From: Apiotrichum sp. Y4204
Taxonomy: Eukaryota > Basidiomycota > Tremellomycetes > Trichosporonales > Trichosporonaceae
Length of the DNA stretch: 64,000 bases
Direction of reading: 5' to 3'
Assembly (NCBI GenBank): GCA_025531455.1
Contig: JAMYHL010000021.1
Coordinates: 496,001-560,000, forward strand
A program made the position numbers and the translations under genes. Every line of letters starts with the position of its first letter. The first letter of the stretch is position 1. Shown one piece after another: positions 48,148 to 56,809 of the stretch. The notes beneath the pieces were generated by a model that worked only from the letters and a program-made list of their open reading frames with translations, did no database searches and was not told where the DNA came from.

Positions 48148-48624
48148 AACATAGAGGAGAAAGGAGTTGTTGTGCCATATCACCAGTAATCCCATTGTCA
48201 CCATACATCACCATAGCATGCATTTCGTCACACGAACACTCTTCCCGTTGCATGCGCTTATCTTCTTGAATCGATTGTAGGTGCTGCTAATCGAAGGCTG
48301 AGCCGATGGGAACCCGGATCTGTGATCTGTGATGTGGGATGTGGGATATGTGGGCATGCAGAGGGTGAAGCCGACGTCATACCACGTGACGGTTTAATGA
48401 GGTGTAGTTATGATTACTGCCAGGAACTGTGGCCTGATAACGGTCGCGCCGCGACGCGTTCGCCTCTGGCTCAGCCTGCCACAATATTGATGACCTCGAA
48501 CGTCTCCAACCATTCATTGTCATCCACTCTCGCTCTCACAGTCTTTTCTCTTCTACTCTCTCATACACACCACACATCGCACTGGCTCCATATTACTGCA
48601 TCCAGGCGATAAAAGAGAGTGACA
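48148..48624. other. intergenic upstream of POB3
   Basis: 3' flank of the glutaredoxin-like gene, then the POB3 promoter. Repeated GTGATGTGGGATGTGGGATATG units at about 48325-48352 on the plus strand and a TC/ACAC-rich leader at 48530-48600. No gene is seen. Confidence 0.5.
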
Positions 48625-50718
48625 ATGTCGCACGTCACTTTTGACAACAGTGGGTTCAGCTGGGTCTCGCTCCTAGTAGCTGCTTACAGGTCCAGTTTTC
48701 ATTGGCGACTCGGGAGAGCTGGGAAGTGAGTGCTGGCGATGACTGGCGCTCGAGCCATTGTCATTCTAGTTTCTTTCTAACGATGCTCACACTACTCTCA
48801 GAGCTCCGTTTTAACCCGGCTGGTTTCGGATGGAAGTCGTACCGCGAGGGCGACAACACGCCGACCACCTTCAACGGGTCGGATGTCCGCGGCGCAACCT
48901 GGCTGCGGTGAGTGATTGCCGCCAGGATGGCGACATCGTACAGCCACCAGAGTAATGCTGATACCGCCCCAGTGTTGCGCGCAACTTCCAGCTCCGTCTC
49001 TCGATGCGCACACCCGACAAGCCGCGCGTCACCTTTGATGGCTTCAAGCGTGATGTTAGTTGGAGGAATCAGCCGGTAACTGACAAGAACAGGAGTTTGA
49101 CAAGCTGAAGCGCACCCTCGAAGAGTACTTCTCCATCAAGCTGGACCACCGGGACATCAGCATTAAGGGGTGGAACTGGGGCAAGGCCACAGTCGAGAGT
49201 AGGTTCTTGGAGTGTCGCGTTTCTAACCTGCCAGATAACGACCTCGTGTTTGAGGTGCAACACAAAACGGCGTTCGAGCTGCCTCTTGACCAGGTGGCGA
49301 ACTCGAACATTGCGGGCAAGAACGAGGTCGCCGTGGAGCTGAAACCGAGTAGTATCCCGACTGTTAGTGGTGGACGTGAGCCTGACGAGCTCGTCGAGGT
49401 GCGCTTCTATGTTCCGACCAAGAACAAGAAGGAGAAGGAACGCGGGAGCGGCGATGAGGAAGAGCCAGCGGAAGAGAGCGATGAGGAGAGGGACGAAGAG
49501 GGCAACATTATCAGCGCCGCTGAGGCCCTGCACAACCTGATCAAAGAAAAGGCAGACATTAGCGCTGCTGTCGGCGACAGCATTGTCGTGTTCGACGAGG
49601 TTCTCATTGTTACTCCCCGTGGTCGTTTCTCTATTGAGTTCTTCCACGAGTCGCTCCGACTGCTTGGAAAGAGCACAGACTACCGCATTCCCTTCACCTC
49701 CATCAACCGCATCTTCCTACTCCCCCGTTTGGACGACCTCCACGTTCAGCTCGTTCTCGGACTCGACCCTCCTATCCGCCAGGGAGCAACCCGTTATCCT
49801 TTCCTTGTCGCGCAGTGGCCCAAGGACGAGGAGGTTGACGCTGAACTCAATCTTGACGACGAGGAGATCGCAAAGTACCCTGAACTGCAGAGGACGTACC
49901 AGGCGCCGACCTTCCAGGTCATCTCCCGTGTCCTCAAGGCCCTCACCGGAAAGAAGGTCACTCCTCCTGGCAGCTTCCGCAACGCACAGGGCGTCAATGG
50001 TCTCAAGGCAAACGTCAAGGCCGCACAGGGCGAACTTTACTTCCTTGAGAAGGGGCTGATCTTCATCTCGAAGCAGCCGATTCTTATCGACTTCAGCAAG
50101 ACGGAGAGCATCGCCTTTTCGCGTATCGGTGGCGGTATAGCCTCAGCGCGTACTTTTGACATGCGCGTTGTGTCCAAGATGGGTCTTCCCGACACTGTCT
50201 TCACAGCCCTCAACAAGGAGGAGATTGGTCCCATCTCGCAGTACCTCGCCAGCAAGAATGTGCGCCTGAAGAACGAGATGGAGGATTCGATGGAGGTTGA
50301 CAATGTCATCGACGACGATCTCTCGGACGACGATGACGACGTCTCGATTAACTCGGAGGACGAGGGCAAGAAGAAGAAGAAGAAGGGCACCCAGGCCAAG
50401 GCGCGCAAGCCGGCAGATGAGGAGAGCGAGTCGGGTGAGTCAACATCTGGCGCATCTAGTGGTCAAACATGACAGCCTGATTCACATCACAACTTGCGCT
50501 GACAAACAGACGATGAGGACTTCATGGACGAGTCGTCGGACGGTGGCTCTCCCAGCGAGTCGGACGATGAGGACGACGACAGCGGTTTCGCGTCTGACGC
50601 CTCGGATCCCATGATGGAGGAGCTCCGCAAGAAGCAGGAGACGAAGAAGAAGAAGAAGGCTGCCGACAGTGGTGACGAGGCGCCCAAGAAGAAGAAGGCC
50701 AAGATGGACGTCGACTAG
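48625..50718 (+). CDS. POB3: FACT complex subunit POB3 (SSRP1 family)
   Basis: Histone chaperone subunit that with Spt16 reorganises nucleosomes during transcription and replication. Seven exons (48625-48649, 48690-48725, 48802-48907, 48973-49054, 49093-49198, 49235-50434, 50510-50718) give 587 residues. The N-terminal domain shows GDSGELGKLRFNPAGFGWK and DVRGATWLRVARNFQLR. The dimerisation/SSRP1 PH region follows (FDKLKRTLEEYF, ISIKGWNWG), then the middle double-PH domain (GRFSIEFFHESLRLLGKSTDYR, RIFLLPRLDDLH). The C-terminus alternates acidic and Lys runs and ends KKKKAKMDVD. There is no HMG box, as in fungal Pob3, where the HMG protein Nhp6 is separate. Exon 1 codes only eight full residues. 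Confidence 0.96.
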
Positions 50719-51079
50719 GCGCAACGCGACTAGGCTGCGATGAAGTTACTGATGTACGACGGAGAGAAGGAGACCTTGTGAGGCTCCAGTGCGTGCTCGC
50801 AGACGGTGCGGCACGTTGTAGCATTATAGAGCGATGCATCTGTCAGGAGATAGGTGACACGCTCAGTCTGGCTCCATTGGTGAATGTTTCTCAACGCCAG
50901 TAATGGCGTACCTTCAACCGCGACTGATCATGGCCCTCATCGATCCCTTCCACACCACCCCGGGATCTTCCATACCCCGCGATCTTCCATGCTTCAAGTT
51001 CGCTGATTCTCCCTTTGTCTTTGATCACTCGCGTGCCTGGCCCCGCGCCCGCGCGCCCCGTGACCCCAATCTCCCCTCA
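50719..51079. other. intergenic between POB3 and the second tRNA-Leu cassette
   Basis: POB3 3' flank. No protein gene or further RNA gene is seen. Confidence 0.45.
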
Positions 51080-51216
51080 GCAAAAAGGTTGGCTGGAGGA
51101 ACTGAATCCTCTTTTGACGAGAGTGGGATTCGAACCCACGTCCGAAGACTGCGGAAGGGGATAAACCTTAACACAGCGCCTTAGACCGCTCGGCCATCTC
51201 GCCGATTACGTAAATG
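51080..51216 (-). repeat. tRNA-Leu cassette, copy B (137 bp, inverted)
   Basis: Inverted copy of 38468-38603. The bases after the tRNA (35 nt, through the T-run) and the 13 before it match copy A. Outside these limits the sequences differ. Confidence 0.9.
51115..51203 (-). tRNA. tRNA-Leu(AAG) with an 11-nt intron
   Basis: Mature sequence is the same as the gene at 38481-38568: GGCGAGA acceptor stem, anticodon AAG, long variable arm and T arm GTGGGTTCGAATCCCAC. Only the intron after position 37 differs (TTTATCCCCTT). Transcribed on the minus strand, with the same downstream T-run as terminator. Confidence 0.95.
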
Positions 51217-51252
51217 AGGTTGGCCACTTGATCAGGTTTGGTCACAACGAGG

Positions 51253-52401
51253 CTAGTCAGCAATTGCCCAAGTCTGCAGCTGTAGAAATCGGTCAGAAAT
51301 GAAGGTCAGCGCGTCAGCGGCCAGCGGCCGCCTAGGTGGATCAGTGGCCGTAGAAGCGGTAGCTGGCATTCGGGTGTACCCGGATCGACGGCCCGCGGAC
51401 CGCGGGTAGGGCGCTATCCCGGGCCTGGCACACACGTGCTCACGCTTGCGGCAAGCTGCGGCAAGTTTGCAAGTTTGGGCCGCGAGGTTACACGAGAAAG
51501 GTGCACGCCATGGACGCGATAGCGCCACGCCAATCGATACCGAGCACGCTAGATCGCGTCGCCGCCGTGGTCGTCGGACGCGACCGATAAGCCCAGTCTG
51601 GCCAGTCTTCCGGACCATGGTCACGGACTCGCCGGGCAGCGGGCTGCGACTCGCCCAGGTGTTGGTTCGCAAGCTCGCCAGCCCAGCTCGCAAGTCTCGC
51701 CACTGGCGCAGCGTCCCCACGGGGTCGGGGTATCTCGCAGGGATGCGCCGCGCCAACGGGACAGTGGGGCAAGTGCCGCCCGGAAGAGCGACGAGTCGAT
51801 GGACGGCGACACCGAGCAACGTGCCCACCGGCAAGCTGCGACGAGCGAGCTTGTGTAGGGAATGCACAATGCACGATAAATGGGTCTGGATCGCGACGTG
51901 GCGTCGGAGGAATATTCCGAGTAGCTCGCAGGCACGACACGGGTTCCTTGGCAAGCATGGCAAGTCAACACGGCCATGTGCGGCGCGCACGTACGCGCAT
52001 CTAATGATAATTCGAGCAATATGGTCCGAGCGCGTGCACCGTTTCAAGATCGCGCTGGGGGCTGTATTCACACTCGAATATACTCGCTGCATTGCTTGGC
52101 AGAGTCTCCCACTCTGATACGCGTTCGTTCCAGCCTGATTCCAGACCGTTACGGCCAAGTGGCGTCTGTTCACCACCCTGACTCGCTCCCGGTTTCCCAT
52201 AGCGGGCCATGGGCAGATGAGTACTGTTGCCGCTATTTGGTTGCCGCTTGTCCCAGGTCGTATTCTTAGCGCTTCGGGAAGCTCTACGCCAATCGCCGAC
52301 GTGGGCCGTAGTAGTACAGACAAGCTCAGAATATAGTGTGTGTGTGTGCGAGCGCATACTAACCCACGCAATCGTGAATGATTAGGAGGCGTTAACCGCA
52401 T
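51253..52401 (-). CDS. long orphan open frame, doubtful
   Basis: A 382-codon frame with an ATG start at 52401 and no introns. The predicted product is very Arg/Leu/Ala-rich with few acidic residues and scattered Cys; I recognise no domain, signal peptide or repeat. A 223-codon frame runs opposite at 51446-52117. Composition and the absence of introns argue for a chance frame in GC-rich DNA, yet the length is unusual for chance. It lies between the tRNA cassette and the arrestin-like gene. Function unknown. Confidence 0.22.
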   Translation of the reverse strand: MRLTPPNHSRLRGLVCARTHTHYILSLSVLLRPTSAIGVELPEALRIRPGTSGNQIAATVLICPWPAMGNRERVRVVNRRHLAVTVWNQAGTNAYQSGRLCQAMQRVYSSVNTAPSAILKRCTRSDHIARIIIRCAYVRAAHGRVDLPCLPRNPCRACELLGIFLRRHVAIQTHLSCIVHSLHKLARRSLPVGTLLGVAVHRLVALPGGTCPTVPLARRIPARYPDPVGTLRQWRDLRAGLASLRTNTWASRSPLPGESVTMVRKTGQTGLIGRVRRPRRRRDLACSVSIGVALSRPWRAPFSCNLAAQTCKLAAACRKREHVCARPGIAPYPRSAGRRSGYTRMPATASTATDPPRRPLAADALTFISDRFLQLQTWAIAD

Positions 52402-53188
52402 ATACCGTTGGATATTCCTGGTGACTGCCGCCCAACGGGGCGGCGTGCCGATCCTTTCCGCGATATCGGCCGCGATCCGTGATCAGCTGGTGTGCACGTG
52501 TCCAAACAAAAGTTTCAGGCCGAAAATTACGTGCACCCAAATGGCCCAAATATGGCCATAACCAGATAATGTTCTGCGCAAGCGCTTACTGTCCTTTTAT
52601 GCAGAGCGTCTACCTGTTTTATGCTTGGGCCTCAAGGTAGAGTACACAGAATCGACATGCGTTCCCATCACTGTGCATCTGCTGAGCACGTATTTCTCCG
52701 CCTCCGTTGTCTCCTTGCCAACGGTCAGTGTCGTCAGAACGCTGGTGGAGGCAATCCCGAGGGCCGAGGCAGGCAATCCCGGCCAGAGGGACCAGAGGGG
52801 CCAGAGGCAGGAGTGGAGCTAGGCTCAGGGACGGCGCACGGCCTGGCGTTTGGGCGATCACTGCCGCAGCTCGCAGCAGCCACGCTTATTAGCATAGCCC
52901 CCCCTCGGCCCCCTCCACTCCACATCTATTATCGTGATTTCTGTGGATCGCAATCTCGGTCGGCTCTTGAACGCTTTTATTTTTTTTTTTGTTTGGGTGC
53001 AACACCAGTTGGAGTCATACGCAATAGTACTGTCGCCATAGTGGGAAAAGTGCTCCAGCGCGTGTCGTCCAGTATCAGCTGATGCTTCTCGAACGTCCGT
53101 GCGTTGCATCTCTCATCACCACCATCACCATCTACCAGAGTCTCACCAGAAACACAGCGACGCCGCGTCGCCAACACCACCGCCCACG
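52402..53188. other. intergenic upstream of the arrestin-like gene
   Basis: No convincing gene. Contains GAGGGACCAGAGGGGCCAGAGG-type imperfect direct repeats near 52780-52812, a T run at 52980-52990 and a CACCATCACCATC stretch just before the start codon. Confidence 0.45.
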
Positions 53189-55213
53189 ATGCTGCGCTAC
53201 CTCTCTCCAGGCCGTGGGGCGTCGGCCCACCACGCACGCCAGTCGGACCAGGCGGTACTCACGCTCCATGTGCCCAACTACGGCCTGATCATCATGGCCG
53301 CCCCGGGGCAAGAGGAGGGCAACGAGCCAAACGGCGACTTTTCCCCGCGCGCCGACCACATGCTCCACGGCGAGCTTGAGGTCCGCCTTCCCGGGTCCGT
53401 GCCCCGCCGCTGCAAGGCGATCCGCGTCGGCTTCCGCACAGTCATTACCCTCGACGTCGAGCGCAAGCGCCGCGAGCGCGAGGAAGACATTCTCTTCGAG
53501 CGCAAAGTAGAGATTGACGCCAACCCCGAAGACGGCATCGTCCTCCACCCCGGCTCCCAGCGGTGAGCATCTAGCCGTACCGTATCACCTACTGACAACA
53601 GCTTTGATTTCACCATTATCCTTCCCGGGAACCTCGCGCCGCACGACTGGCACCCGAACGGCACGATCCAGCACTACCTGTACGCGGAGCTCGAAGGTCT
53701 CCCCGAGCCCGCCGACTTTGGGATGAGTCGCGTCGGCTCGTCCACTTCCCTCTTCTCGTTCCGCACCTCGTCGCGCGCGCGGACAACGGCAAACACAGGC
53801 CCCAACTCGCGCGCGACCTCGCGGTCCCGCAACCCAAGCCGTGCCGGCTCGCGGCCCGGATCCCGCGCGCCGTCCCCAGGCCCATCCCGCCGGTCGGTGG
53901 CGCAGACCGCGCCGGCTTCAGGAGCCGCGTCTCCGCGCCTAGGGGTACAGAATCTCAGCCCGGCACCGCACGCGCTCGCGGGCGCGCTCGCCAACCTCAA
54001 CCTCGACCCGAACGGGACTGCACCGATGACGGCGTCGCCCCTCCCGTCTCCCGGACTTCCGGGCGTCCCGCCACCGTCCCTCTCTGCGCGGCACTCCCTG
54101 GCCATTGCCCGCGAGGACCTCCCCCGCACACCGAGCTACGAGAATGCCATGGCGGCAGGCACGCCGGGAACCCCGGGGACTGGCCGGTCGTCTGGGGCGG
54201 ACACGCCGCCTGACTGGCTGAACGGCATGACGAGGGTCAACCGCAAGCTCATGCTCGTGTACAACCCCGATCTGTCTGGCGGGGCGAGCGGATTTGACGA
54301 TGAGACGAATGGATACGTCAAGGGCCTCGGCGTGTGGGACTGGAGCATGATCAGCGACGTGGTGAGTGCCCCGGATAGCGCCGTAAGGGCAGCAGCTGAC
54401 AACCAGTGGTCGATCTCGGCGCTTCTCGGGACACACCTCAAGATCACGTCTATCCCTGCGAAGACAACCATCTTCGCTATGCGCGTCCTGCTTGCGCAGA
54501 CACACTCTATCATCTCCCCGCGCGACACCGAAGGGACCAACAAAGTGGAGGGCACGCGCCACTTCTGCATTGTTGAGGCAGGCAAACGGCCGCCTCCGGG
54601 CCACCACCACCCGGATCGACACTACCCGGCGCTCTGGCGCGGGACCGGCGTGCCAGGCGGAAAGGACGAGGCTGTCCCGGGAACGGACGGTGGCGAGCTC
54701 ACGATCGACACGCACGGCCGTCTGCCCACCGACGACGTGGGAAGGCCGAGTACACTTCCCGGTGTGGTCACGCCGATAAAAGTGAGCCACAACATCGCGC
54801 TCGAGGTGTACTTCTCCGTGTGGGCGGAGGACGACCGCGGCGAGGCGATGAAGCTTCCCGGGCCAGGCGGCCTGCGCCTCCTCCGCGTCTCGCGGCCTGT
54901 CACTCTCCCATCGTGCACGCTCGTCCCGCAAATCATCGATTTGCCGCGGTACGGCGACCACGAAAAGGACCCGTTCGCGCCGCCGACGCCGAGTGTCCTC
55001 CCCGAGGAGAACCAGAGTTTTGGGTGGACGCACTGCGCGTGCGGGATGAAGCTCGACGAGATGCAGACGCGTATGAAGGCTGCGACGGTTGCCGAGCGCG
55101 GCGCGCAGCGCACGGACAGCACGACGTCGCTTGCGGACATGTTTGCGGCCGCGCAGGCGGCGGACAAGGCCCACGCGGACCGTGGGCGGCAGAGGCGGAA
55201 CGGGAGCGTGTAG
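53189..55213 (+). CDS. arrestin-like protein
   Basis: Exons 53189-53562, 53602-54361 and 54407-55213 give 646 residues. The N-terminal part has arrestin-fold strands: LTLHVPNYGLIIMA, LHGELEVRLPGSVPRRCKAI, VITLDVER and FDFTIILPGNLAPHDWHPNG. The C-terminal arrestin lobe follows after a long Ser/Arg/Pro-rich insert (about residues 180-335, RSRNPSRAGSRPGSRAPSPG): SISALLGTHLKITSIPAKTT, KVSHNIALEVYFSVW. Fungal arrestin-like proteins (ART, PalF) usually recruit Rsp5-type ubiquitin ligases to plasma-membrane transporters. I see no classical PPxY motif, so ligase binding is uncertain. The last intron (45 nt) is in frame without a stop. The large disordered insert splits the two lobes. Confidence 0.82.
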
Positions 55214-55780
55214 AACATTGTATAGTATACATTAGACGGACAATTCATTGCGCACAAGTATCATAGACACCGGTACACATATAATGCACACCTCATCTTG
55301 TACGAAGATTGCCGGAAGGACATCGGTGACCTATCGGGGACTCATCTTAAATTGATACTCCTGGATGTGAGCCCTCGGCCTCGGACGAGGGCACGGACTT
55401 GCATCGCTGTCAACCTCGGAGAGGGTGCTAGGCCTTCGGGGACCGTCATCATCACGGCGGCGCCGCCGTCATGACGCACGCGGCGAAGCCGGGGAACATG
55501 CATTACATGATACTTTAGAAACCATGCGTCGATAAGCTTCTATTCTCTATTGTTCGGAAATCAACTTCCGAATACCAAACCCTGGTTACTCGAGCTTCTG
55601 CAAGCCTGCTTACCCACCAACCCCCAATTCAAACGCCGTCCATTGCTCGGACATGCCCGAGGAGGGCCCGAGGCCGATGCGACGTCACTGCCCATGGTGC
55701 GCATGGCGCGCATCGCGGGGCCTCCGACCCGACCTAACGAGGATATAAGTCGCGCATGGCCCACCTGAGGAGCACAACAC
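55214..55780. other. intergenic with several inverted repeats, methyltransferase promoter
   Basis: Contains a hairpin GCCCTCG/CGAGGGC (55371-55377 with 55386-55392), a perfect 14-bp palindrome CGGCGGCGCCGCCG (55455-55468) flanked by near-symmetrical TCATCA and TCATGA, and an inverted pair TTCGGAA/TTCCGAA (55553-55559 with 55566-55572). A TATA-like ATATAAG lies at 55743-55749. Confidence 0.55.
55743..55749 (+). promoter_or_regulatory. TATA-like element upstream of the methyltransferase gene
   Basis: GGATATAAGTC lies about 35 bases before the first ATG (55781). If it sets the start site some 30 bases or more downstream, many transcripts would begin near or past that ATG and use the second in-frame ATG at 55868. 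Confidence 0.4.
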
Positions 55781-56689
55781 ATGGCGCTACCCCGTTCATT
55801 ACTACGACTACCCCGCCTTTCATCTTCCTCACTCTTACTCTCACTCTCCGCATTCTCACGCTCAACCATGTCCGAAGTCAAGCCCACCGACGAGGCCAAC
55901 TACCCCCGTACGCCCTCCCTGCGTTTCACCTCACTAACCCCCAGAGATGTGGGAGCACCGCTGGACGAGCGGCGCGACGCACTGGGACCAGGCGCAGTCG
56001 CACACTGCACTCGTCGAGTTCCTCGACTCGGACGCAAGCGACAAGGCTGGCGTGCCGCGCAAGGGGCGCGCGTTCGTCCCCGGCTGTGGACAGGTGAGTT
56101 TCTGAGCTCTGAGTGTGGATGGCGGCTGTTATGGTTTGTTCCAAACTCACGCCCCAGGGCTACGATGTCGATCTCTTTGCGCGCCGCGGCCTCGACTCGG
56201 TCGGCCTGGATGTCGCGCCGACGGGCGTCGCTGCCGCGAACAAGTGGCTCGCATCGCAGACTGATCGCCCCGCGGGCGTTACTGCCGAAGTCGTCGAGGG
56301 TGATTTCTTCAAGTACGATGCTGGGGAGGGCTTTGACCTCATCTACGACTACACGTGAGTGGAGTGAAATAAAGCGGGTTATCTGTTTTCGAATCTCCTC
56401 TGATGGCAGCTTCCTCTGCGCCCTTCCTCCCACGATGCGCAAGCAGTGGGGCGAGCGCATGACGGCGCTCTCGCGCGCGGCGCCGACGACCCGCCTCATC
56501 ACCCTCATGTACCCCCTGAACGGCAACCCGCCGCCCTTTGGCCCGCCCTTCTCCCTCACCGAGGACGACTACAACACCTTCCTCGGCGACAACTGGGAGC
56601 GCGTGTACGAGAACAAGGTGCCCGACGAGCGCCGCCGCAAGGGCCCGCCTGGCGACGAGAAGCTCGTCGTCTGGAAGCGTAAGCTGTAA
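55781..56689 (+). CDS. thiol/halide methyltransferase-type SAM enzyme (TPMT family)
   Basis: SAM-dependent S-methyltransferase of the TPMT superfamily, closest by motif to plant HOL/TMT and fungal thiol methyltransferases that methylate thiocyanate, halides or thiols. Exons 55781-55907, 55945-56093, 56158-56354 and 56410-56689 give 250 residues. Motifs: MWEHRWTSGATHWDQAQSH, SAM motif I GRAFVPGCGQGYDVDLFARR, motif II VGLDVAPTGVAAANKW, VVEGDFFKYDAGEGFDLIYDYTFLCALPPTMR, and the closing GDEKLVVWKRKL. The first 29 residues are Arg/Ser/Leu-rich without acids (MALPRSLLRLPRLSSSSLL), like a mitochondrial presequence. A second ATG at 55868 starts MSEVKPTDE and would give a 221-residue cytosolic form. 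Convergent with MSH5, 120 bases apart. Confidence 0.92.
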   Translation: MALPRSLLRLPRLSSSSLLLSLSAFSRSTMSEVKPTDEANYPRTPSLRFTSLTPRDVGAPLDERRDALGPGAVAHCTRRVPRLGRKRQGWRAAQGARVRPRLWTGEFLSSECGWRLLWFVPNSRPRATMSISLRAAASTRSAWMSRRRASLPRTSGSHRRLIAPRALLPKSSRVISSSTMLGRALTSSTTTREWSEIKRVICFRISSDGSFLCALPPTMRKQWGERMTALSRAAPTTRLITLMYPLNGNPPPFGPPFSLTEDDYNTFLGDNWERVYENKVPDERRRKGPPGDEKLVVWKRKL

Positions 56690-56809
56690 TCGCAGAGTTG
56701 ACGGACAAAAACAATGATTCAAGGGTGCTACAGAATGGACGAATGTTGTGATACGACGAGCAGTCTGCATTACAATGACTAACTACCTGACTGCTTCTCA
56801 CGGACTGTC

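Noticed and set aside
53939..55174. 411-codon minus-strand open frame
   Set aside because: Antisense to the arrestin-like gene, which has conserved strands and in-frame introns; the antisense product is Arg/His-rich with no family.
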